A DNA stretch of 64,000 bases, from positions 163,051-227,050 of the forward strand of contig CAYVMO010000002.1 in assembly GCA_964452645.1 (NCBI GenBank), in the 5' to 3' direction. A program made the position numbers and the translations under genes. Within the stretch, counting starts at the first letter, position 1; each line of letters begins with the position of its first letter. The stretch is from CAYXTW01 sp964452645 (lineage in GTDB: Bacteria > Zixibacteria > MSB-5A5 > GN15 > PGXB01). Shown piece by piece: positions 52,729 to 60,896 of this stretch. The notes under the pieces are model-generated. The model had not been told where the DNA came from and did no database searches. It worked only from the letters and a program-made list of their open reading frames with translations.

Positions 52729-53967
52729 TCATTGCGTAAATTCGACCGTATCGAAATCTTCCCAGTCGACAAAAGTCTCACCGTCTTTATCATGGATAAT
52801 AATGCCCTTGTTATCATTGTCAACGTCATTGGAACCGCGCAGCATGAAAGTCCGGCCGTCTTTCAGCGTCACCCGGCTGCTGCGGCGGGAAGCCTTTTCG
52901 ATTGATTTGATAAAGCCGAATTCAATATCAAAATCGACATCGTTATCCTCGCCGTCAAGAAGCTCCCAAGTGAATTCCTCATCATCATCCCATTTTATCT
53001 CGCCGGTATATTTTTTGCCGTCCTCGGTCAGCACCATCCCTTTCAACCTTCGACCCCCATCGAAACCGGAATAATCCGGCCCCGGCGGCGGGTCCATGAA
53101 TTCAATCATATCGAATTCATCCCAATCAACCTGGATTCTTCCCAGATTCAAATCCGAGATAATTATACCGCGATTGCCGCTGTCGACATCATTAGAACCA
53201 TCCAACCGCATCGTTTTATCGTTTTTCAAGGTTACATCGGCCGAACTGGAAGAACGCCTTTCGATGGATTTTATTCGCCCGAATTCGATTTTTCTTTTGC
53301 GGTGTCCCTCGTCACCGTCGAGTATATCCGTATCGAAAGTCTCATCCACATCCCAGCAGACAAATCCGGTATATTCATCGCCTCGCCGCGTCGTCAGGGT
53401 TCCGTATAAGCGATTACCGAAACTACACTTCTTATTCGGGGTCGGCTCAAATTCGATTTTGTCGATATCATCCCAGTATAATTCAAGGACGCCTTCATCG
53501 CGATCCTCAACCAGTATTTCGCGGTTATCATCGCCGATATCCCCGGAGCCGCCTTTCAATTCCACCGTCTCCCCTGATTTTAAGGCGAGCTCGACCTCGT
53601 CACTGCCCATGGGGATCAGCTCCTTAATATGCCCCATCCTGATACCGGATTGAGCATCACCACTCCACGATGTAAAAAAGTCGCCGTCATCGCTGTAAAT
53701 AGTTAAACCAAAAACTTTGACTTTTCTCGATTGATCGCGATACTGACGCTCTCTTTTCTTTTTGTAATCTCTGTCATCCAATTCTTTATTCCCGTCAAGA
53801 ATATCATCCCATGAGGCTTCATTTTTATCCCAGCGGATAAAGCCCTCGAATATTTCGTCATCAACCGTATAAATTTTCCCGTATAATAAGCCCGGATCGG
53901 CCTGGGCGGCAATCGGCATGCAGATAATGGCCAGAAATAATGCCGATAATGTCAGTAAAACTTTCAT
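52729..53967 (-). CDS. secreted protein with three tandem beta-rich repeats
   Basis: A 412-residue protein of no recognised family. A signal peptide (1-23, ending AAQA) is followed by three repeats of about 110-130 residues. Each opens with a G-x-(I/L/V)-x-x-x-x-G-x-x-(F/Y)-x-G-x-(I/V) strand pair (for example YTGEIKWDDDEEF) and an (I/L)LDG turn. Then come an ExxxI(K)SIE-like strand, a T/A-L-K-x-x-x-T-x-x-L-x-G-x-N/G-D-(I/V) segment, and a closing V/YWDD/EFDxIEF-type strand. The repeats are very acidic. It is probably a cell-surface or periplasmic protein. Confidence 0.75.
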   Translation of the reverse strand: MKVLLTLSALFLAIICMPIAAQADPGLLYGKIYTVDDEIFEGFIRWDKNEASWDDILDGNKELDDRDYKKKRERQYRDQSRKVKVFGLTIYSDDGDFFTSWSGDAQSGIRMGHIKELIPMGSDEVELALKSGETVELKGGSGDIGDDNREILVEDRDEGVLELYWDDIDKIEFEPTPNKKCSFGNRLYGTLTTRRGDEYTGFVCWDVDETFDTDILDGDEGHRKRKIEFGRIKSIERRSSSSADVTLKNDKTMRLDGSNDVDSGNRGIIISDLNLGRIQVDWDEFDMIEFMDPPPGPDYSGFDGGRRLKGMVLTEDGKKYTGEIKWDDDEEFTWELLDGEDNDVDFDIEFGFIKSIEKASRRSSRVTLKDGRTFMLRGSNDVDNDNKGIIIHDKDGETFVDWEDFDTVEFTQ

Positions 53968-54313
53968 GGTGGTAACTCCTGAAATCTTTTTAAATCACCT
54001 TTTTTACTAATTTGACGAGTACCGTCCGGAAAAGTTGCGGGATAATGATTTAGGATTGAATTTCGTCTCAATTTCGGACACCACCGGGATTTAATATAAC
54101 GTGAACCCTTTTAAATTTATTTAGATTGATAATCGTATCGGGTCGTATAACAATTGGAAGAGAGTAACGGTCATTTGCCGACGACCCTACCTTTCGTCCG
54201 GTACGTGCTTGGGTGACTGTTACTCTCGAATTTTAGATGTCACTTTTCTACCGTTGAATTTCCTTTCGATTTTTTATATTTTTGGCGCAGCTCCGAAGAA
54301 AGGGGAATATAAA
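53968..54313. other. divergent intergenic region between the repeat protein and clpB, 346 bp
   Basis: The right third holds a possible promoter and the folded clpB leader described separately. The left part (53968-54120) shows no clear promoter, RNA gene or operator. No CIRCE element is present. Confidence 0.55.
54146..54227 (+). promoter_or_regulatory. clpB promoter region and folded RNA leader
   Basis: A TATAAC -10-like box (54146-54151) precedes a 14-bp stem, GAGAGTAACGGTCA (54160-54173) with TGACTGTTACTCTC (54214-54227), fully paired in RNA with one G-U. Inside, CCG-ACGA and TCGT-C-CGG form a second hairpin with a 9-nt loop whose CCC could pair with a GGG at 54211-54213. The element starts near the expected transcription start and lies 86 nt before the clpB start. 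It could be a thermosensor, a leader or an independent small RNA. Confidence 0.5.
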
Positions 54314-56908
54314 GTGAACTTGAATAAACTGACGCAAAGATCGGCCGACGCCCTCAGTTTTGGGCAGCAGCTGGCACAATCAGAGTCTCATCCACAGGTC
54401 ATGCCGCTTCATCTGCTGGCCGCGCTCCTGAAACAGGATGAGGGGCTGGTCGGACGGATTATTAAAAAAATAGGTGTCGACCCGGAAGAGATATCAAGAA
54501 AGGTCGACGACCAGTTGAAGCTGCTGCCGCACCAGAGCGGCGGACAATTATACGCCTCACGCGAATTGACGGAATCGTTCGATAAAGCCGAAACGGAGGC
54601 GGCCAAGCTGAAGGATGAGTACGTTTCGGTGGAGCATTTACTTCTCGGCATTCTTGAGGTCAAAAGCCAGGCCAGGGAAATACTTAAAGATACAGGCGTG
54701 AATCGGGACGCTGTCCTTAAGGCTCTGGCGGCAATCAGGGGATCGGCCCGGGTGACCGATGATAATCCGGAATCGAAATATCAGGTACTGGAAAAATATT
54801 CAAAAGATTTGACAGCCGAAGCTCGTGCCGGAAAACTTGATCCGGTAATCGGTCGCGAGGATGAAATCCGGCGCGTGATAAAAATTCTTTCACGAAGGAA
54901 AAAAAATAATCCGGTCCTGATTGGCGAGCCGGGTGTCGGTAAGACAGCCATTGTCGAGGGCCTGGCTCAAAAAGTTGTCAGCGGCGAAGTACCCGAAAGT
55001 CTTAAAGATCGAACCGTTATTACTCTCGATCTGGGCTCGCTGATCGCCGGCTCGAAATTCCGCGGCGAATTCGAGGAACGTCTTAAAGCCATTTTAAAAG
55101 AGGTCGAGCAGGCGCAGGGACGGATTATTATGTTTATCGATGAACTGCACACAATTGTCGGCGCCGGAGCGGTCAGCGGCGAGATGGATGCCTCCAATAT
55201 GCTCAAGCCGGCTCTGGCCCGGGGCGAATTGCGATGTATCGGTGCGACGACGCTCGATGAATATCGTAAACATATTGAAAAAGACGCCGCGCTGGAAAGG
55301 CGTTTTGCGCCAATCATGGTGGAACCGCCTTCTGTTGAAGAAACGATTTCTATTTTACGCGGGCTGCGCGAAAGATACGAATTGCACCACAGGGTCAAAA
55401 TTAAAGATGAGGCGTTGGTGTACGCCGCAAAACTATCGGATAGGTATATCGCCGATCGATTCCTGCCCGATAAAGCGATTGATCTGATCGATGAGGCGGC
55501 GGCGGAACTTCAAATCACGATCGAGTCGATGCCTGATGAACTTAATGCGCTGGAAAAGAAAATCAGTCAACTGGAAATCGAAAAAGAAGGGATAAAACGC
55601 GAAAAGGATGCCCACGATAAATTAAAACCGATTGAAGAAGAATTAACCGAGTTGTACACGCAGCGTGACGAACTCAGAAATCAATGGCAAAAAGAAAAGG
55701 AAACGGTCGAGGCAATCCATAAGATTAAAGCCGAGATCGAGGAATTGAAATTAAAGAGTACGGAGGCGGAACGTCAGGCGAATTATGAGGAGGCGGCCCG
55801 GATAAAGTACGGGGCCCTGGTCGAGGCCGAAAAGAAATTGCAGTTTCTGACTCATTCACTGGCTTCGATTCAATCTGACCGGAAACTGCTTAAAGAAGAA
55901 GTCGATGCCGACGACGTCGCCGAGATTGTCTCCAAATGGACCGGAATTCCCGTTGCGCGGCTGACCGAATCGGAAAAGGATAGATTGCTGCGACTGGAAG
56001 AAGAGCTTCATAAGAGAGTTATCGGTCAGGACGAGGCGGTCAGCGCCGTTTCGAGTGTGGTCCGGCAATCACGCGCCGGATTGTCCGACCCCAATCGACC
56101 ACTGGGGTCATTTGTTTTTCTCGGTCCGACCGGCGTCGGCAAAACCGAACTGGCGCGGGCGCTGGCGGAATTTCTGTATGGGACCGAAGAGGCGATTATT
56201 CGAATCGATATGTCGGAATATATGGAGAAATTTTCGGTCTCTCGATTAATCGGTGCGCCGCCCGGATATGTGGGTTATGAAGAAGGCGGCCAGTTGACTG
56301 AGGCTGTCCGGAGGCGGCCTTATGCCGTGATTCTACTCGATGAAATCGAAAAAGCGCATCCGGAAGTTTTTAATATTTTGCTCCAGGTGCTGGATGACGG
56401 TCGCCTGACCGATAATCAGGGGCGGACGGTCAATTTTAAAAATGCGATTCTTATCATGACTTCAAATGTCGGCGCGGAATATATTCAGTCGGAATCGTCA
56501 CGTATCAACGATTCGAATCGCGAGGAAATTTATGACCGCATGAAAAATGAAGTCCTTAATATCCTTCGCAAATCACTGCGGCCCGAATTTCTTAATCGTA
56601 TCGATGAATTGATTGTCTTCTCGGTTTTAACTCCCGATGAAATAAAAAAGATTGTCCTTCTGCAATTTGAAAGACTTGCCAGCCTTCTGAAAGATAAAGA
56701 GATTGATGCCGAACTGTCCGATAAGGCGGTTGAGTATCTGGCCTCGGCAGGATACGATCCGACCTTCGGCGCCCGACCGATTAAGAGGCTTATTAACAAA
56801 GAACTCAGTCAGCTTATATCGAAAAAAATGCTCTCACAAGAGATAAAACCGGATTCAAAGATCAAGATTGATTATGCGGATAATGAAATCAGGATTACTT
56901 CAATTTGA
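54314..56908 (+). CDS. clpB: ClpB disaggregase chaperone
   Basis: Hexameric AAA+ chaperone that, with DnaK, rescues aggregated proteins. I start at the GTG at 54314, after AGGGGAAT. This gives 864 residues, the family length; an upstream in-frame codon would add an implausible tail from the leader. It has an N-terminal double Clp-N repeat and AAA-1 with Walker A GEPGVGKT (204-211). A ClpB/M-type coiled-coil middle domain (about 400-530) follows, then AAA-2 with Walker A GPTGVGKT (604-611) and YVGYEEGGQLTEAVRRRPY pore-loop region. The C-terminal D2-small domain is intact. Confidence 0.97.
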   Translation: MNLNKLTQRSADALSFGQQLAQSESHPQVMPLHLLAALLKQDEGLVGRIIKKIGVDPEEISRKVDDQLKLLPHQSGGQLYASRELTESFDKAETEAAKLKDEYVSVEHLLLGILEVKSQAREILKDTGVNRDAVLKALAAIRGSARVTDDNPESKYQVLEKYSKDLTAEARAGKLDPVIGREDEIRRVIKILSRRKKNNPVLIGEPGVGKTAIVEGLAQKVVSGEVPESLKDRTVITLDLGSLIAGSKFRGEFEERLKAILKEVEQAQGRIIMFIDELHTIVGAGAVSGEMDASNMLKPALARGELRCIGATTLDEYRKHIEKDAALERRFAPIMVEPPSVEETISILRGLRERYELHHRVKIKDEALVYAAKLSDRYIADRFLPDKAIDLIDEAAAELQITIESMPDELNALEKKISQLEIEKEGIKREKDAHDKLKPIEEELTELYTQRDELRNQWQKEKETVEAIHKIKAEIEELKLKSTEAERQANYEEAARIKYGALVEAEKKLQFLTHSLASIQSDRKLLKEEVDADDVAEIVSKWTGIPVARLTESEKDRLLRLEEELHKRVIGQDEAVSAVSSVVRQSRAGLSDPNRPLGSFVFLGPTGVGKTELARALAEFLYGTEEAIIRIDMSEYMEKFSVSRLIGAPPGYVGYEEGGQLTEAVRRRPYAVILLDEIEKAHPEVFNILLQVLDDGRLTDNQGRTVNFKNAILIMTSNVGAEYIQSESSRINDSNREEIYDRMKNEVLNILRKSLRPEFLNRIDELIVFSVLTPDEIKKIVLLQFERLASLLKDKEIDAELSDKAVEYLASAGYDPTFGARPIKRLINKELSQLISKKMLSQEIKPDSKIKIDYADNEIRITSI

Positions 56909-56920
56909 ACCTATAATTGA

Positions 56921-59206
56921 CTACCGCAGTAAAACCATCTTCCTGACCAAAGAATTATTACCGGCCGACATCCGGCAGAAATAAATGCCGCTCGGGGCGG
57001 GAAGGCCGGTCTGAAGCTGGCCGTCCCAGCTTAATGTATGGTCGCCGTGCGAAAGGTTGCCGTCATGCAAGATATACACTCTCTGGCCAAGAATGTTATA
57101 AATATCGATTGATACAACCATCGCGCGCGGCAAAGATAATTCAATGCTGGTCGATGCATTAAACGGATTGGGATGGTTCTGTCCCAATGTCGGTTGTTCA
57201 GATATTATTCCGGAATTATCGTTATCAGTGACCGACGTTGGCTCGCCGATTACAAGATTTCCGCCAATAATCGTCGGAACTCTTTTTATTAAATCCGGCC
57301 CCAATATATATGATCCCGAGCTGTCGGAAGACATTGTGTCGACCGGATTAGATACTTCGACAGTACCTGCCGTGAAAAAAAGATTGGCAATATGATAATT
57401 CCCCGGCGTGATGATACTGTCGCTTATCATCGACTGGTTAATCCGAAAACCGAGCTCACCCATGCCGGTCGAAGTGACGTTCGCATAACAATCGACAAAT
57501 GATGGAAGAGATGGCGGATTGATTATAATCGAGTCCAGTGCAGCCGTTGATGTATCATAACCGATGGGAATATAACCGCCGCTCGCGGAATCAATTAAAT
57601 ATATATATACCGGCATAACACCGATACCGAGCGGCGCGGCGTTGGTGTTAAAAAACTGCACGGTATCAGGGCTAATCTCCGTTATCGGCTCGGTTACATG
57701 CAGCGTCACGGTGACAATTTGCGATGAATCATCATGATCCAGATCGATCAGCCGGATATTGGCATAATAGGTTCCGCAAAGCAGCGTGTCGATGGTTATC
57801 GAAACTTCCGTGGTGTCCGGCGTTACGCCCACGGAAGGATTCACACCAATCCAGTCAGCGCCCGGTAAGGCAACCCAGTTGAGTGCTCCGTAACCGGCAT
57901 TCTCAAGGATTACGACGGCGGGAGTCGGCAGGCTTCCGCCAGCGTCCATACTTAATTCTATATTATTCGGCTCGGGGATAAGAGCCGGCTCGTTATACTG
58001 CTTAATTCCGGCATAAATATCAAAATCGCCATTACGTGAATCGGCCCAGACAAAATAAAATTTATAACCATCGGCGGCGACATCCGGCTGCAACTGTTTT
58101 CCGGTCGTATCGCTGTGAATTCTAAAATTGCCGCCGGCGGCGATCCCATTGGGATTGTAAATCTGGGCATAAGCATCCCACTGGCCGTAATTCGAATCAG
58201 CCCAAACAACGCAAATATTACCGATGTTATCCGAACAGAGGTTGACCTGTTTCTGGGCGCGGCCGTAGTCATTGCCGTTGACTCTTTTCGCCGATCCGAT
58301 GGCAGTTCCGGAGGAATCGTATCGCTTCAGATAAATATCCGGATTTTGCGGATAAACACCATTAATCCAGTCAACCCAGGCTATAAAGAAGCGCCCGTTT
58401 CCGTCGGCGGCAATTGCCGGAAAGGCTTGCTTTGTTTTGGTGTTATCGGTGTTGACGCGGATATTCCGGCCGACGGTGGTTGCCGAGGAGTCAAATCGCT
58501 GAAAATAGATATCATCGTCACCGTTTCGATTATCATACCAGACAGCCACAAAACCGCCCCCGGGAAGCGTGGCGACGCGCGGCGAATGTTGCTGATTTTT
58601 GCCGACATCATCGTTGATTCTGAAGAAATTCCCTATCAGCTGCCCGTCACCGGTCACTCTCTGGCCCATAATATCCCAGTGATTGTACCGATAGTCGGAC
58701 CAGACGATGATACAATTGCCGTTGCGAAGAACCCCGATATCCGGTGATTCGCATAACAAATCGGGAGGGTTGACCGTAACAATTTGATTCACGCCCGGCG
58801 CGGTCGAATCGACCACGGCGAAATAAATATCGGGTGCATAGGGGTAATCGCCGTTACGATAATCTTTCCAGGTCGTGAAAAATCCGTCGTTTCCCGAAGC
58901 GATTGCCGGATCCAGGTGCGGGATGGCATTATAATCATCGTTTACCTGCTGATTAAATCCGAGAGTTGTTCCGGCACTGTCCATCATCTGGCAAAAAATA
59001 TAACTGTCGCCATATCTTTTGTCGGTCCAGACGATCATAATATTGCCCGAGCTGGAAACTGCCAGTCTGGGATTATTCTGATCGTTACCGGAATAGTCGT
59101 CATTGATAAAGATATCAGTCTCCGATTGCGGATAAGCGACTCCAGTTGCCATTAATGAAATAGCAAAAGCCAAGAATAACATCAGGTATGATTTGGCGCC
59201 AGTCAT
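56921..59206 (-). CDS. large secreted protein with propeller-like repeats, BACON-like and sorting-like domains
   Basis: A 761-residue protein. After the signal peptide (about 1-26), residues 30-400 are repeats around a (R/V)AxxxxGxxxVxWxDxR core (for example VATLPGGGFVAVWYDNRNGD). A BACON-like domain follows (about 415-505: LNWVALPGADWIGVNPSVG). Next comes a stretch that may be cohesin-like (about 510-640, with YDTSTAALDSIIINPPSLP and ITPGNYHIANLFFTAG). It ends in a type A/FlgD-like sorting domain (LGQNHPNPFNASTSIELSLP, PSGIYFCRMSAGNNSLVRKM). The cohesin call is tentative. If right, it would be a candidate partner for the dockerin proteins in this window. Confidence 0.75.
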   Translation of the reverse strand: MTGAKSYLMLFLAFAISLMATGVAYPQSETDIFINDDYSGNDQNNPRLAVSSSGNIMIVWTDKRYGDSYIFCQMMDSAGTTLGFNQQVNDDYNAIPHLDPAIASGNDGFFTTWKDYRNGDYPYAPDIYFAVVDSTAPGVNQIVTVNPPDLLCESPDIGVLRNGNCIIVWSDYRYNHWDIMGQRVTGDGQLIGNFFRINDDVGKNQQHSPRVATLPGGGFVAVWYDNRNGDDDIYFQRFDSSATTVGRNIRVNTDNTKTKQAFPAIAADGNGRFFIAWVDWINGVYPQNPDIYLKRYDSSGTAIGSAKRVNGNDYGRAQKQVNLCSDNIGNICVVWADSNYGQWDAYAQIYNPNGIAAGGNFRIHSDTTGKQLQPDVAADGYKFYFVWADSRNGDFDIYAGIKQYNEPALIPEPNNIELSMDAGGSLPTPAVVILENAGYGALNWVALPGADWIGVNPSVGVTPDTTEVSITIDTLLCGTYYANIRLIDLDHDDSSQIVTVTLHVTEPITEISPDTVQFFNTNAAPLGIGVMPVYIYLIDSASGGYIPIGYDTSTAALDSIIINPPSLPSFVDCYANVTSTGMGELGFRINQSMISDSIITPGNYHIANLFFTAGTVEVSNPVDTMSSDSSGSYILGPDLIKRVPTIIGGNLVIGEPTSVTDNDNSGIISEQPTLGQNHPNPFNASTSIELSLPRAMVVSIDIYNILGQRVYILHDGNLSHGDHTLSWDGQLQTGLPAPSGIYFCRMSAGNNSLVRKMVLLR

Positions 59207-59337
59207 CGATGTCGATTATAAGCAACAACAATGCCCTTAAACGGCGAATTATCGGGTAAGATATTTGGTCGTAAGCTCTTAAATATTAAGCAATTACGAA
59301 CATTAATTTAAGCGTATAATCGAAAGTGAAAAAACTG

Positions 59338-59384
59338 AAAAAAATCAGGAAAACCATTCCGGAATATTCGGGAACGGTTTTCCT
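59338..59384 (-). terminator. terminator of the HU-COX24 transcript
   Basis: AGGAAAACCATTCC and GGAACGGTTTTCCT form a 14-bp stem with one mismatch and a 10-nt loop. On the minus strand it is followed by seven Ts, 39 nt after the COX24-like stop. Confidence 0.85.
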
Positions 59385-59423
59385 GGTAAGTATATATTTA
59401 TTGATAGGTTTCGGATTTGGAAA

Positions 59424-59519
59424 CTATCTTTTCTTTTTCTTATGACGATCAGCTCTTCTGCGTTTTTTCTGTTTGTGAGTTTTAATTTTCTGTCGTTTTC
59501 TCTTCTTTCCGCTTGGCAT
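59424..59519 (-). CDS. 31-residue COX24/AURKAIP1-type mini ribosomal protein
   Basis: A tiny, extremely basic protein, MPSGKKRKRQKIKTHKQKKR followed by RRADRHKKKKR. It matches the pattern of COX24/AURKAIP1-domain proteins found in Bacteroidota and relatives, which associate with the small ribosomal subunit. A clear GGAGG precedes the ATG by four bases. The gene lies 28 nt after the HU stop, in the same direction, and before a strong terminator, so it is probably co-transcribed with HU. Confidence 0.85.
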   Translation of the reverse strand: MPSGKKRKRQKIKTHKQKKRRRADRHKKKKR

Positions 59520-59547
59520 TAATCCTCCATTAGCCCTGTTCCGTCAG

Positions 59548-59838
59548 CTAAATCGGCAGCTTCGTAATCATGCTCTTGAATTCGTTTGATGGTTTGAAAA
59601 CCGGAACCTTTCGGCCGGGCACAGGAACAACCTCACCGGTACGCGGATTGCGAGCCTTTCTTTCTTTGCGCAGCTTGACTTTGAAAGTCCCGAAACCGCG
59701 AATTTCAATATTGTTTCCGCTTTCCATCGATTTCTTAATAGTCTCAAGAAAAGCATCAACAACAACGGCAACATCGGTTCTGGTCAGCCCTGTCCTTTCG
59801 GCCACTCTTTCAACAAGGTCTGCCTTGGTCATTTGCAT
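59548..59838 (-). CDS. HU-family DNA-binding protein
   Basis: Histone-like nucleoid protein of 96 residues, the family length. The N-terminal dimerisation helices (MTKADLVERVAERTGLTRTD), the RGFGTFKVKLRKERKARNPR arm and the DNA-minor-groove hairpin with NPRTGEVVPVPGRKVPVF are all present. A final FKPSNEFKS motif is typical. It could bind DNA as a homodimer. The COX24-like gene follows. Confidence 0.95.
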   Translation of the reverse strand: MQMTKADLVERVAERTGLTRTDVAVVVDAFLETIKKSMESGNNIEIRGFGTFKVKLRKERKARNPRTGEVVPVPGRKVPVFKPSNEFKSMITKLPI

Positions 59839-59990
59839 CCTCCCTCGGTAGCTTGCTGGTTTATTTTATTTATTTCTTTTCTCATCCTATTTACCCCTGA
59901 CCTAATCCGAATCCTTAATCGTCTCTCAGATTCCCGATATAAAGCGACAATAAAATAGTTTTTCTTCGTAAGTCAATAGTTTTTATTAAT

Positions 59991-60887
59991 TTAATACAAA
60001 TATAAAACCTGCGGCCCGGTCATATTTCCGGAAGTTATTTCGCTGACTTCGCCAAATAAGGAGCCGAAAAGATCCCAAAAACCTTTTTGAGGCCTGATTT
60101 CCTTGACGACTCTCGGTTTTCCCGAGATTCCGGACATATCCGCCGCCAGTCTGACGGCGTCTTCGAAACTGCCCAGCGTGTCCACCAATCCAAGTTCAAG
60201 GGCCTGCCGGCCGGTATAAACGGACCCGTCGGCCAGAGAATAAACATTCTCGCGCTCCATTTTCCGACCCTCAGAGACGACATCGACAAATTGTTCATAC
60301 GCATCCATGACCATCGCACTCAGCATCTGCCGCTCTTCCGGAGTCATATTCCGGTCGAAGGCGCCGACCGCTTTAAGCTTACCGGCTTTGACGCGTTCGT
60401 ATTGCACTCCGATCTTGTCCAGCAATTTCCCGGCTGTCATAAACTGCATGATAACCCCGATCGAACCGGTGATTGTTCCCGGGTTAGCCATAATTCGGTC
60501 GGCGGCACAGGAAATCAGATACCCCCCTGATGCTGCCAGCGAAGACATCGACACGATTACGATTTTGCCTTCATCCCTGCGCACCCGAAGGATTTCGTTA
60601 TAAATCTCCTGGGACGGCGCAACACCGCCGCCGGGCGAATCGACGTGTAGAATAATCGCCGACACACTCCCCGAATGTCCCCACTTTTTAAGTTGCCTAA
60701 CTATCGGCTCGGAATCATAAATTGCCCCAAAGACCTCAACCACCGCCACGCGGTCACCGAAACCTCCCAGCGAGACTTCATTATCGCCGTAGTAGAGACC
60801 GATGAAAATCAAACCGAGAAATCCGATCGTGACAAGAAATGTAAAGGCAATAATGATCGCAATAATAATATCCCGCTTCTTCGCCAT
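59991..60887 (-). CDS. sppA: signal peptide peptidase SppA (short form)
   Basis: A 298-residue membrane-anchored serine protease that degrades signal peptides and inner-membrane fragments. One membrane segment (about 8-32) is followed by the protease domain. HVDSPGGG (81-88) precedes the nucleophile Ser120 in SLAASGGYLI, and the general base is a Lys in KAGKLKAVG (about 168-175). It is the short SppA form typical of Gram-positives and many deep-branching groups, with one domain instead of the two-domain E. coli protein. Confidence 0.92.
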   Translation of the reverse strand: MAKKRDIIIAIIIAFTFLVTIGFLGLIFIGLYYGDNEVSLGGFGDRVAVVEVFGAIYDSEPIVRQLKKWGHSGSVSAIILHVDSPGGGVAPSQEIYNEILRVRRDEGKIVIVSMSSLAASGGYLISCAADRIMANPGTITGSIGVIMQFMTAGKLLDKIGVQYERVKAGKLKAVGAFDRNMTPEERQMLSAMVMDAYEQFVDVVSEGRKMERENVYSLADGSVYTGRQALELGLVDTLGSFEDAVRLAADMSGISGKPRVVKEIRPQKGFWDLFGSLFGEVSEITSGNMTGPQVLYLY

Positions 60888-60896
60888 GTTACTCCA

